The notes under the pieces are model-generated. The model had not been told where the DNA came from, did not search any database, and saw nothing but the letters and a program-made list of their open reading frames with translations. Below, in pieces: positions 9,601-21,549 of a stretch of 32,500 nucleotides of DNA. The translations under genes and the position numbers were made by a program. Positions within the stretch are counted from its first letter, which is position 1, and each line of letters opens with the position of its first letter. This DNA comes from Cryptomeria japonica (Eukaryota > Streptophyta > Pinopsida > Cupressales > Cupressaceae), in assembly GCF_030272615.1 (NCBI RefSeq), contig NW_026729153.1, positions 1 to 32,500 on the forward strand. Direction: 5' to 3'.

Positions 9601-12600
9601 GTGTGCTCCAAGGTGCGGCGTGCACGAAGTCGGAGCCCGGTTTGCCCCGGGTGCGCACCTCGCGTGCACCTTCGCCGCGGTGGGCACCATGGCGTGCACG
9701 AAGTCGGAGCCCGGTTTGCCCCGGGTGCGCACCTCGCGTGCACCTTCGCCGGGGTGGGCACCTTGGTGTGCAGACCTTGGCTGGGTTGCGCGCCCTGGTG
9801 GGCACCATGGTGCGCACCAAGGAGCGCTCCGAAGTGTGCTCCAAGGTGCGGCCTGCACGAAGTCGGAGCCCGGTTTGCCCCGGGTGTGCACCTCGGGTGG
9901 GCACCTTGGTGCGCATGCCTTGCCTGGGCTGCGCACCAGGGCGGGCTCAAGATGGCACCCGCGTTCCTTTTTTTTCACTATCTTTCAAAACGGAAATTTT
10001 AAAATCTCATTTTTTTTTGCCTTTTTCTGGAAATTAGTGAAGGCAGCGCATCAAAGGTGCGCACCTCGCTGCCCACCACGGTGCGCAACGCCGGTGGGCA
10101 CCCGGGAGTGCTTCGAAGTGTGCTCCAAGGTGCTGCGTGCACGTTGTCGGAGCCCGGTTTGCCCCGGGTGCGCACCTCGCGTGCACCTTCGTCGGGGTGG
10201 GCACCTTGGCTGGGTTTGCCCCGGCTGCGCTCCGAAGCGGGGTTATTGGAGCGCCGCCTCTTTTTTTGTCGGAGCGTTTGGTGGGGTTTCTCGCATTGGC
10301 TCTTCCGAGGCCCGGTTGCCACCCTGGCGCGCACGAAGTCGGAAGTAGGGTTAATTGCCCGGGTGCGCACCTTTGCCAGGGTGGGCACCTTACCTGGGCT
10401 GCGCACCAGGGCGGGCTCAAGATGGCACGCGCGTTCCGTTTTTTTCACTATCTTTCAAAACGGAAATTTTAAAATCTCCTTTTTTTTTTGCCTTTTCTGG
10501 AAATTAGCGAAGGCAGCGCATCAAAGGTGCGCACCTCGCTGCCCACCTTGGTGTGCTCTGAGGTGCGCACCCGGGAGCGCTACGAAGTGTGCTCCAAGGT
10601 GCGGCGTGCACGTTGTCGGAGCCCGGTTTGCCCCGGGTGCGCACCTCGCCTGCACCTTGGCCGGGGTGGGCACCTTGGCTGGGTTTGCCCAGGGTGCGCT
10701 CCGAAGCGGGGTTACTGGAGCGCCCCCTCTTTTTTTGTCAGAGCGTTTGGTGGGGTTTCTCGCATTGGCTCTTCCCAGGCCCGGTTGTTGGGTGCGCTCC
10801 CACCCTGGCGCGCGCGAAGTTGGAAGTTGGGTTAATTGCCCGGGCGCGCACCTTCGCCAGGGTGGGCACCTTGGTGCGCACACCTTGGCTGGGCTGCGCA
10901 CCAGGGCGGGCTCAAGATGGCACCAGCATTCCCTTTTTCTCACTATCTTTCAAAACGGAAATTTTAAAATCTCGTTTTTTTTTTGCCTTTTATGGAAATT
11001 AGTGAAGGCATCGCATCAAAGGTGCGCACCTCGCTGCCCACCTTGGTGTGCTCCGAGGTGCCCACCACGGTGCGCAACGCCGGTGCGAACCCGGGAGCGC
11101 CCCGATGTGTGCTCCAAGGTGCGGCGTGCACGAAGTCGGACCCCGGTTTGCCCCGGGTGCGCACCTCGCGTGCACCTTGGTGCGCACACCTTGGCTGGGT
11201 TGCGCGGCCTGGTGGGCACCATGGTGCGCACCAAGGAGCGCTCCGAAGTGTGCTCCAAGGTGCGGCGTGCACGAAGTCGGAGCCCGGTTTGCCCCGGGTA
11301 CGCACCTCGCGTGCACCTTCGCCGGGGTGGGCACCTCGGCTGGGTTGCGCGCCCTGGTGCGCACCAAGGAGCGCTCCGAAGTGTGCTCCAAGGTGCGGCG
11401 TGCACGAAGTCGGAGCCCGGTTTGCCCCGGGTGCGCACCTCGCGTGCACCTTCGGCGGGGTTGCGCGCCCTGGTGGGCACCATGGTGCGCACCAAGGAGC
11501 GCTCCGAAGTGTGCTCCAAGGTGCGGCGTGCACGAAGTCGGAGCCCGGTTTGCCCCGGGTGCGCACCTCGCGTGCACCTTCGGCGGGGTTGCGCGCCCTG
11601 GTGGGCACCATGGTGCGCACCAAGGAGCGCTCCGAAGTGTGCTCCAAGGTGCGGCGTGCACGAAGTCGGAGCCCGGTTTGCCCCGGGTGCGCACCTCGCG
11701 TGCACCTTCGCCGCGGTGGGCACCATGGCGTGCACGAAGTCGGAGCCCGGTTTGCCCCGGGTGCGCACCTCGCGTGCACCTTCGCCGGGGTGGGCACCTC
11801 GGCTGGGTTGCGCGCCCTGGTGCGCACCAAGGAGCGCTCCGAAGTGTGCTCCAAGGTGCGGCGTGCACGAAGTCGGAGCCCGGTTTGCCCCGGGTGCGCA
11901 CCTCGCGTGCACCTTCGCCAGGGTGGGCACCTCGGTGCGCACACCTTCTCAATGTTTTCTTGCCTTTTCTGGAAATTGGTGAAGGCAGCGCATCAAAGGT
12001 GCGCACCTCGGTGTGCTCCGAGGTGCGAACCCGAGAGCGCTCCGAGGTGCCCACGAAGTCGAAAGTCGGGTTAATTGCATTGTTTTCCCCGGGTGCGCTC
12101 CGAGGTGCGCAACATCGGCGCGCACCAAGGAGGGCTCCGAAGTGTGCTCCAAGGTGCGCACGATGGCGTGCACCTCTGGTGCGCACGATTCGGAGCTCGG
12201 TTTGACCGGGGTGCGCACACCTTGGCTGGGTTGCGCACCTTTTGTGCGCTCCAAGGTGCGCACGAAGTCGGAGCTCGGTTTGCCCCGGGTGCGCACCTTC
12301 GCCAGGGTGCGCACCTTGATGCGCACGCCTTGGCTGGGCTGCGCACCTTGGTGGGCGCCATGGTGCGCACCTTTCGTGCGCTCCAAGGTGCGCACGAAGT
12401 CGGAGCTCGGTTTGCCCCGGGTGCGCACCTTGGTGGGCGCCATGGTGCACTCCGAGGTGCCCAAGATTGGTGCGCACCAAGGAGCGCTCCGAAGTGCGCT
12501 CCAAGGTGCGCGCGAAGTCGAAAGTTGGGTTAATTGTCCGGTTTGCCTCGGGTGCGCACCTTGCGTGCACCTTCGCCAGGGTGGGCGCCTTGGTGCGCAC

Positions 12601-12622
12601 ACCTTGGCTGGGCTGCGCACAC
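6661..12622 (+). repeat. GGTGCGCACC palindrome array, block B (short array of unit 1 plus long array of unit 2)
   Basis: Same monomers as block A. The short part (6820-9080) tracks block A but lacks segments; for example at ~7425 GGGTGCG runs straight into CCCTGGTGGG, skipping about 250 bases relative to 1650-1920. Such deletions between short identical motifs point to slippage or unequal recombination. From 9081 the long array repeats block A nearly base for base. AT-rich modules start at 6707, 7228, 7583, 8052, 8547, 9314, 9947, 10417 and 10912. Confidence 0.92.
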
Positions 12623-13159
12623 CTTGGCACCCGCGTTTCCTTCATTTTAAATTTTTTTTTTTTACAATCTCTCAAGTGGGAAATTCTATAATCTCAACTT
12701 TTTTTGCCTTTTCAGGAAACTTTTGAATGGAGCGCATCATTGGTGCGCTCCGAAGTGTGCTCCAAAGCTCTCTCCAGCTGCGTGCACCTGCCCCGGCCGC
12801 GCACCCGGCCCCGCCCAGCTTCGCTCACCTGTCCCGGGCGTCTGGTGCGGAACCTTAGAGTAAGAAACATCACCGTGCACCTTGGCCAACGTGCGCGACT
12901 CGACCGAGCGCGCACTGGCCGAGGTGCACACCGATTTCACCTGGGTGCGCGCGCAGCACCTCGGGCGCACCGGGGTGCGCGCACAACGCCCGGGTTGCAC
13001 CGTGGCCTGTGTGCTCGGGGCGCCTCGGGTGCGCGCTCGGTGTCGCCCCCCGCGCGCGCGGTAGTGCGGGCAGCGCACCCCGGCCCGGCCCGGCCCCGAC
13101 GAGAACGCAAACGGGCAAAAGGTTTATTCAAATAGCATTGCGATGCCCGGCGAAAAACT

Positions 13160-13165
13160 AAAAAA
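13160..13165 (-). terminator. Pol III T6 terminator of 5S copy 2
   Basis: T6 on the minus strand immediately after 5S copy 2, same arrangement as copy 1. Confidence 0.9.
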
Positions 13166-13283
13166 GGGTGCAACACCGGGACTTCCCGGGAGGTCACCCA
13201 TCCCAGTACTACTCCGGCCCAAGCGCGCTTAACTGCGGAGTTCTGATGGGATCCGGTGCACTAACGCTGGTATGATCGCACCC
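13166..13283 (-). rRNA. 5S rRNA gene, copy 2, antisense within the IGS
   Basis: Base-for-base the same as 5S copy 1 as far as I can read, with intact internal control region, 5'/3' end pairing and T6 terminator. It lies 7,874 bases from copy 1 at the same place in the macro-unit, so it was duplicated with the whole IGS block and not inserted separately. It is just left of the cluster of small indels in unit 2, yet unchanged itself. Confidence 0.97.
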
Positions 13284-13689
13284 GTTATGAGCTTGTCGCA
13301 GTGTGTACTTAGCAAACCGCGACCCACGTGCGAATCCACCCCGGCCACCCACCCCCGTCGAGGTGCACACCCTCCCTCGCGAAGTGCGCCCCGTTCGCCA
13401 AGTGTGAGCCCTGCCCGGGTGCGCGCACCTTGCTAGGGCGTCGGGTGTGCACCCGGCCCGGCCTACGTGCGTGCACCTGTAGGGGGCGTCGTGTGCGTGC
13501 AGTGTCCCGTCTGCAACGCGGTGCCCACACACCACCTCGGGCGCAACGACCTGCGCTCACATGTGGGCCGAGTGCACCTTGGTGCATGTTCGGGGCGCCT
13601 CGGGTGCACGCTCGATCTTGCCCCGGTGCACCAAGGCGCTCGGTTTGCCCCGGGTGCGCACTTGGTGCAAGGTGGGCACCCAAAATAGG

Positions 13690-14059
13690 GATCAAGCACC
13701 AAAACACAAGTTTCGGGATGCAAAATGGGACCCAAGGACCACAAATGCGTTCCAAGACCCATGATGGGTCCACGAGAACAAAAATGTGTTCCGAGACTTA
13801 ATAAACAAATATTGGGTTTTAGGAGAAGAAACATGCTCTGATGCCCAAAACGAGAATCGACCCCGAAAAGGCCACAGGCCAAAAGTGGGATGCGAGACAA
13901 AAAAAAATGGGACCCGAGGACCAAAATTGGGTTCCCAGGTCGAAGACAGGGCAACCGGACAAGAAACGACCTCTAAGGCTCGAAATGAGTCCCGACGACT
14001 AAAACTTGACAAGAAGCACCCATCAGGCACCCAACTCGACACCCATGGGATGCCGACCC
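13690..14059 (+). repeat. A-rich degenerate repeat block, unit 2
   Basis: Near-identical to 5816-6185. Confidence 0.65.
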
Positions 14060-14531
14060 ACCCGGGCTTCCACCTAGCACACCTTGGCACCCACCCACCC
14101 TCGCACCCAACCTCGCACCCAACTTAGCACCTTTGAACCCACATTGGCACTCACCCTGATGGCACCTTGGAACCCACATTGGCACTCACCTTGACCCTGG
14201 CACCCACCTTTGCACTCACCTTGGGACCCACCCTGGCTCCCACCTCGGCACCCACCCAGACACCCACCTTGGTTCCTTGGCACCCACCTTGGATCCTTGG
14301 CACCCACCCCGACACCCACCTTGGCACGCAACTTGGCTACTTGCCACCCACCTTGGCTCCTTGACGCCCACCCCGACAACCACCCCGTGACCTACCCTGG
14401 CTAGGGTTGGTGCACACCCACCCTGGTGCCCACCTTGGCACCCACCCTATGACCCACCTTGGCACGCACCTTAGTACCCACCCCGTTACCCACCCTAGGA
14501 CCCACCCCGTGACCCACCTTGGCCAGGGTGG
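14060..14531 (+). repeat. CCCACCTTGGCA irregular short repeats, unit 2
   Basis: Near-identical to 6186-6660 except for a 3-base deletion at ~14159 (CTGATGG where unit 1 has CTGACCCTGG). Confidence 0.85.
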
Positions 14532-17500
14532 GTGCCTTGGTGCGCACAACTTGCCTGGGCTGCACACCAGGGCGGGCTCAAGATGGCACCCGCGTTCCGT
14601 TTTTTTCACTATCTTTCAAAACGGAAATTTAAAATCTCATTTTTTTCTTTTTTTTGCCTTTTCTGGAAATTAGTGAAGGCAGCGCATCAAAGGTGCGCAA
14701 TGCTGGTGCGAACCCGGGAGCGCTCCGATGTGTGCTCCAAGGTGCGGCGGTGCACGAAGTCCGAGCCCGGTTTGCCCCGGGTGCGCACCTCGCGTGCACC
14801 TTCGCCGGGGTGAGCACCTTGGCTGGGTTGCGCGCCCTGGTGCGTACCAAGGAGCGCTCTGAAGTGTGCTCCAAGGTGCGGCGGTGCACGAAGTCGGAGC
14901 CCGGTTTGCCCCGGGTGTGCACCTCGGGTGCGCACCTCGCGTGCACCTTCGCTGCGGTGGGCACCTTGGCTGGGTTGCGCGCCTTGGTGGGCACCATGCA
15001 GTGCACGAAGTCGGAGCCCGGTTTGCCCCGGGCGCGCACCTCCGCCAGGGTGGGCACCTTGGTGCGCACAACTTGCCTGGGCTGCGCATCAGGAAGGGCT
15101 CAAGATGGCACCCGCGTTCCGTTTTTTTCACTATCTTTCAGAACGGAAATTTTAAAATATCGTTTTTTTTTGCCTTTTCTGGAAATTAGTGAAGGCAGCG
15201 CATCAAAGGTGCGCAACGCTGGTGCGAACCTGGGAGCGCTCCGATGTGTGCTCCAAGGTGCGGCGTGCACGAAGTCGGAGCCCGGTTTGCCTCGGGTGCG
15301 CCCTGGTGGGCACCATGGTGCGCACCAAGGAGCGCTCCGAAGTGTGCTCCAAGGTGCGGCCTGCACGAAGTCGGAGCCCGGTTTGCCCCGGGTGTGCACC
15401 TCGGGTGGGCACCTTGGTGCGCATGCCTTGCCTGGGCTGCGCACCAGGGCGGGCTCAAGATGGCACCCGCGTTCCTTTTTTTTCACTATCTTTCAAAACG
15501 GAAATTTTAAAATCTCATTTTTTTTTGCCTTTTTCTGGAAATTAGTGAAGGCAGCGCATCAAAGGTGCGCACCTCGCTGCCCACCACGGTGCGCAACGCC
15601 GGTGGGCACCCGGGAGTGCTTCGAAGTGTGCTCCAAGGTGCTGCGTGCACGTTGTCGGAGCCCGGTTTGCCCCGGGTGCGCACCTCGCGTGCACCTTCGT
15701 CGGGGTGGGCACCTTGGCTTGGTTTGCCCCGGCTGCGCTCCGAAGCGGGGTTATTGGAGCGCCGCCTCTTTTTTTGTCGGAGCGTTTGGTGGGGTTTCTC
15801 GCATTGGCTCTTCCGAGGCCCGGTTGCCACCCTGGCGCGCACGAAGTCGGAAGTAGGGTTAATTGCCCGGGTGCGCACCTTTGCCAGGGTGGCACCTTAC
15901 CTGGGCTGCGCACCAGGGCGGGCTCAAGATGGCACGCGCGTTCCGTTTTTTTCACTATCTTTCAAAACGGAAAATTTTAAAATCTCCTTTTTTTTTTGCC
16001 TTTTCTGGAAATTAGTGAAGGCAGCGCATCAAAGGTGCGCACCTCGCTGCCCACCTTGGTGTGCTCTGAGGTGCGCACCCGGGAGCGCTACGAAGTGTGC
16101 TCCAAGGTGCGGCGTGCACGTTGTCGGAGCCCGGATTGCCCCGGGTGCGCACCTCGCCTGCACCTTGGCCGGGGTGGGCACCTTGGCTGGGTTTGCCCAG
16201 GGTGCGCTCCGAAGCGGGGTTACTGGAGCGCCCCCTCTTTTTTTGTCAGAGAGTTTGGTGGGGTTTCTCGCATTGGCTCTTCCCAGGCCCGGTTGTTGGG
16301 TGCGCTCCCACCCTGGCGCGCGCGAAGTTGGAAGGTTGGGTTAATTGCCCGGGCGCGCACCTTCGCCAGGGTGGGCACCTTGGTTCGCAAACCTTGGCTG
16401 GGCTGCGCACCAGGGCGGGCTCAAGATGGCACCAGCATTCCCTTTTTCTCACTATCTTTCAAAACGGAATTTTAAAATCTCGTTTTTTTTTTGCCTTTTA
16501 TGGAAATTAGTGAAGGCATCGCATCAAAGGTGCGCACCTCGCTGCCCACCTTGGTGTGCTCCGAGGTGCCCACCACGGTGCGCAACGCCGGTGCGAACCC
16601 GGGAGCGCCCCGATGTGTGCTCCAAGGTGCGGCGGTGCACGAAGTCGGACCCCGGTTTGCCCCGGGTGCGCACCTCGCGTGCACCTTGGTGCGCACACCT
16701 TGGCTGGGTTGCGCGGCCTGGTGGGCACCATGGTGCGCACCAAGGAGCGCTCCGAAGTGTGCTCCAAGGTGCGGCGTGCACGAAGTCGGAGCCCGGTTTG
16801 CCCCGGGTGCGCACCTTCGCCGCGGTGGGCACCATGGCGTGCACGAAGTCGGAGCCCGGTTTGCCCCGGGTGCGCACCTCGCGTGCACCTTCGCCGGGGT
16901 GGGCACCTCGGCTGGGTTGCGCGCCCTGGTGCGCACCAAGGAGCGCTCTGAAGTGTGCTCCAAGGTGCGGCGTGCACGAAGTCGGAGCCCGGTTTGCCCC
17001 GGGTGTGCACCTCGGGTGCGCACCTCGCGTGCACCTTCGCTGCGGTGGGCACCTTGGCTGGGTTGCGCGCCTTGGTGGGCACCATGCAGTGCACGAAGTC
17101 GGAGCCCGGATTGCCCCGGGCGCGCACCTCCGCCAGGGTGGGCACCTTGGTGCGCACAACTTGCCTGGGCTGCGCACCAGGAAGGGCTCAAGATGGCACC
17201 CGCGTTCCGTTTTTTTCACTATCTTTCAGAACGGAAATTTTAAAATCTCGTTTTTTTTTGCCTTTTCTGGAAATTAGTGAAGGCAGCGCATCAAAGGTGC
17301 GCAACGCTGGTGCGAACCTGGGAGCGCTCCGATGTGTGCTCCAAGGTGCGGCGTGCACGAAGTCGGACCCCGGTTTGCCCCGGGTGCGCACCTCGCGTGC
17401 ACCTTGGTGCGCACACCTTGGCTGGGTTGCGCGCCCTGGTGGGCACCATGGTGCGCACCAAGGAGCGCTCCGAAGTGTGCTCCAAGGTGCGGCGTGCACG

Positions 17501-20500
17501 AAGTCGGAGCCCGGTTTGCCCCGGGTGCGCACCTCGCGTGCACCTTCGCCGCGGTGGGCACCATGGCGTGCACGAAGTCGGAGCCCGGTTTGCCCCGGGT
17601 GCGCACCTCGCGTGCACCTTCGCCGGGGTGGGCACCTTGGTGTGCAGACCTTGGCTGGGTTGCGCGCCCTGGTGGGCACCATGGTGCGCACCAAGGAGCG
17701 CTCCGAAGTGTGCTCCAAGGTGCGGCCTGCACGAAGTCGGAGCCCGGTTTGCCCCGGGTGTGCACCTCGGGTGGGCACCTTGGTGCGCATGCCTTGCCTG
17801 GGCTGCGCACCAGGGCGGGCTCAAGATGGCACCCGCGTTCCTTTTTTTTCACTATCTTTCAAAACGGAAATTTTAAAATCTCATTTTTTTTTGCCTTTTT
17901 CTGGAAATTAGTGAAGGCAGCGCATCAAAGGTGCGCACCTCGCTGCCCACCACGGTGCGCAACGCCGGTGGGCACCCGGGAGTGCTTCGAAGTGTGCTCC
18001 AAGGTGCTGCGTGCACGTTGTCGGAGCCCGGTTTGCCCCGGGTGCGCACCTCGCGTGCACCTTCGTCGGGGTGGGCACCTTGGCTGGGTTTGCCCCGGCT
18101 GCGCTCCGAAGCGGGGTTATTGGAGCGCCGCCTCTTTTTTTGTCGGAGCGTTTGGTGGGGTTTCTCGCATTGGCTCTTCCGAGGCCCGGTTGCCACCCTG
18201 GCGCGCACGAAGTCGGAAGTAGGGTTAATTGCCCGGGTGCGCACCTTTGCCAGGGTGGGCACCTTACCTGGGCTGCGCACCAGGGCGGGCTCAAGATGGC
18301 ACGCGCGTTCCGTTTTTTTCACTATCTTTCAAAACGGAAATTTTAAAATCTCCTTTTTTTTTTGCCTTTTCTGGAAATTAGCGAAGGCAGCGCATCAAAG
18401 GTGCGCACCTCGCTGCCCACCTTGGTGTGCTCTGAGGTGCGCACCCGGGAGCGCTACGAAGTGTGCTCCAAGGTGCGGCGTGCACGTTGTCGGAGCCCGG
18501 TTTGCCCCGGGTGCGCACCTCGCCTGCACCTTGGCCGGGGTGGGCACCTTGGCTGGGTTTGCCCAGGGTGCGCTCCGAAGCGGGGTTACTGGAGCGCCCC
18601 CTCTTTTTTTGTCAGAGCGTTTGGTGGGGTTTCTCGCATTGGCTCTTCCCAGGCCCGGTTGTTGGGTGCGCTCCCACCCTGGCGCGCGCGAAGTTGGAAG
18701 TTGGATTAATTGCCCGGGCGCGCACCTTCGCCAGGGTGGGCACCTTGGTGCGCACACCTTGGCTGGGCTGCGCACCAGGGCGGGCTCAAGATGGCACCAG
18801 CATTCCCTTTTTCTCACTATCTTTCAAAACGGAAATTTTAAAATCTCGTTTTTTTTTTGCCTTTTATGGAAATTAGTGAAGGCATCGCATCAAAGGTGCG
18901 CACCTCGCTGCCCACCTTGGTGTGCTCCGAGGTGCCCACCACGGTGCGCAACGCCGGTGCGAACCCGGGAGCGCCCCGATGTGTGCTCCAAGGTGCGGCG
19001 TGCACGAAGTCGGACCCCGGTTTGCCCCGGGTGCGCACCTCGCGTGCACCTTGGTGCGCACACCTTGGCTGGGTTGCGCGGCCTGGTGGGCACCATGGTG
19101 CGCACCAAGGAGCGCTCCGAAGTGTGCTCCAAGGTGCGGCGTGCACGAAGTCGGAGCCCGGTTTGCCCCGGGTACGCACCTCGCGTGCACCTTCGCCGGG
19201 GTGGGCACCTCGGCTGGGTTGCGCGCCCTGGTGCGCACCAAGGAGCGCTCCGAAGTGTGCTCCAAGGTGCGGCGTGCACGAAGTCGGAGCCCGGTTTGCC
19301 CCGGGTGCGCACCTTCGCCGCGGTGCGCACCATGGCGTGCACGAAGTCGGAGCCCGGTTTGCCCCGGGTGCGCACCTCGCGTGCACCTTCGGCGGGGTTG
19401 CGCGCCCTGGTGGGCACCATGGTGCGCACCAAGGAGCGCTCCGAAGTGTGCTCCAAGGTGCGGCGTGCACGAAGTCGGAGCCCGGTTTGCCCCGGGTGCG
19501 CACCTCGCGTGCACCTTCGGCGGGGTTGCGCGCCCTGGTGGGCACCATGGTGCGCACCAAGGAGCGCTCCGAAGTGTGCTCCAAGGTGCGGCGTGCACGA
19601 AGTCGGAGCCCGGTTTGCCCCGGGTGCGCACCTCGCGTGCACCTTCGCCGCGGTGGGCACCATGGCGCGCACGAAGTCGGAGCCCGGTTTGCCCCGGGTG
19701 CGCACCTCGCGTGCACCTTCGGCGGGGTTGCGCGCCCTGGTGGGCACCATGGTGCGCACCAAGGAGCGCTCCGAAGTGTGCTCCAAGGTGCGGCGTGCAC
19801 GAAGTCGGAGCCCGGTTTGCCCCGGGTGCGCACCTCGCGTGCACCTTCGGCGGGGTTGCGCGCCCTGGTGGGCACCATGGTGCGCACCAAGGAGCGCTCC
19901 GAAGTGTGCTCCAAGGTGCGGCGTGCACGAAGTCGGAGCCCGGTTTGCCCCGGGTGCGCACCTCGCGTGCACCTTCGCCGCGGTGGGCACCATGGCGCGC
20001 ACGAAGTCGGAGCCCGGTTTGCCCCGGGTGCGCACCTCGCGTGCACCTTCGCCGGGGTGGGCACCTCGGCTGGGTTGCGCGCCCTGGTGCGCACCAAGGA
20101 GCGCTCCGAAGTGTGCTCCAAGGTGCGGCGTGCACGAAGTCGGAGCCCGGTTTGCCCCGGGTGCGCACCTCGCGTGCACCTTCGCCAGGGTGGGCACCTC
20201 GGTGCGCACACCTTCTCAATGTTTTCTTGCCTTTTCTGGAAATTGGTGAAGGCAGCGCATCAAAGGTGCGCACCTCGGTGTGCTCCGAGGTGCGAACCCG
20301 AGAGCGCTCCGAGGTGCCCACGAAGTCGAAAGTCGGGTTAATTGCATTGTTTTCCCCGGGTGCGCTCCGAGGTGCGCAACATCGGCGCGCACCAAGGAGG
20401 GCTCCGAAGTGTGCTCCAAGGTGCGCACGATGGCGTGCACCTCTGGTGCGCACGATTCGGAGCTCGGTTTGACCGGGGTGCGCACACCTTGGCTGGGTTG

Positions 20501-20887
20501 CGCACCTTTTGTGCGCTCCAAGGTGCGCACGAAGTCGGAGCTCGGTTTGCCCCGGGTGCGCACCTTCGCCAGGGTGCGCACCTTGATGCGCACGCCTTGG
20601 CTGGGCTGCGCACCTTGGTGGGCGCCATGGTGCGCACCTTTCGTGCGCTCCAAGGTGCGCACGAAGTCGGAGCTCGGTTTGCCCCGGGTGCGCACCTTGG
20701 TGGGCGCCATGGTGCACTCCGAGGTGCCCAAGATTGGTGCGCACCAAGGAGCGCTCCGAAGTGCGCTCCAAGGTGCGCGCGAAGTCGAAAGTTGGGTTAA
20801 TTGTCCGGTTTGCCTCGGGTGCGCACCTTGCGTGCACCTTCGCCAGGGTGGGCGCCTTGGTGCGCACACCTTGGCTGGGCTGCGCAC
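14532..20887 (+). repeat. GGTGCGCACC palindrome array, block C (short array of unit 2 plus long array of unit 3)
   Basis: Same family as blocks A and B. It includes the ~394-bp expansion at ~19310-19703, made of extra ~128-bp monomers. Three sites read GTGCGGCGGTGCAC in place of GTGCGGCGTGCAC (~14750, ~14884, ~16634). AT-rich modules start at 14578, 15100, 15455, 15924, 16421, 17188, 17821, 18291 and 18786. Confidence 0.92.
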
Positions 20888-21425
20888 ACCTTGGCACCCG
20901 CGTTTCCTTCATTTTAAATTTTTTTTTTTTACAATCTCTCAAGTGGGAAATTCTATAATCTCAACTTTTTTTGCCTTTTCAGGAAACTTTTGAATGGAGC
21001 GCATCATTGGTGCGCTCCGAAGTGTGCTCCAAAGCTCTCTCCAGCTGCGTGCACCTGCCCCGGCCGCGCACCCGGCCCCGCCCAGCTTCGCTCACCTGTC
21101 CCGGGCGTCTGGTGCGGAACCTTAGAGTAAGAAACATCACCGTGCACCTTGGCCAACGTGCGCGACTCGACCGAGCGCGCACTGGCCGAGGTGCACACCG
21201 ATTTCACCTGGGTGCGCGCGCAGCACCTCGGGCGCACCGGGGTGCGCGCACAACGCCCGGGTTGCACCGTGGCCTGTGTGCTCGGGGCGCCTCGGGTGCG
21301 CGCTCGGTGTCGCCCCCGCGCGCGCGGTAGTGCGGGCAGCGCACCCCGGCCCGGCCCGGCCCCGACGAGAACGCAAACGGGCAAAAGGTTTATTCAAATA
21401 GCATTGCGACGCCCGGCGAAAAACT

Positions 21426-21431
21426 AAAAAA
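21426..21431 (-). terminator. Pol III T6 terminator of 5S copy 3
   Basis: T6 on the minus strand immediately after 5S copy 3, same arrangement as copies 1 and 2. Confidence 0.9.
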
Positions 21432-21549
21432 GGGTGCAACACCGGGACTTCCCGGGAGGTCACCCATCCCAGTACTACTCCGGCCCAAGCGCGCTTAACT
21501 GCGGAGTTCTGATGGGATCCGGTGCACTAACGCTGGTATGATCGCACCC
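21432..21549 (-). rRNA. 5S rRNA gene, copy 3, antisense within the IGS
   Basis: Same sequence as copies 1 and 2 by eye, intact and with a T6 terminator. The spacing from copy 2 is 8,266 bases, longer than 7,874 because of the ~394-bp expansion in the preceding array. This is the copy nearest the Pol I promoters, about 2.7 kb upstream of the first TATATAGGGG core. Confidence 0.97.

Larger units (their letters stand above)
9081..16954 (+). repeat. IGS macro-unit, copy 2
   Basis: Second tandem copy, directly abutting copy 1, with the same internal order. It carries a cluster of small indels between ~13046 and ~16634 not seen at the matching sites of copies 1 and 3. It shares ATTAGCGAAGG (~10505) with copy 3 (~18380), where copy 1 has ATTAGTGAAGG, so copies 2 and 3 look more closely related to each other at that site. 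Confidence 0.88.

Noticed and set aside
17931-20249. 772-codon open frame on + and a 689-codon open frame on - (18873-20942), with shorter equivalents in the other macro-units
   Set aside because: Both strands and several frames are open at once through the same stop-poor GC-rich repeats, the products are low-complexity (Cys, Arg, Gly, Pro, His rich) and no domain is seen. Frames shift freely between copies.
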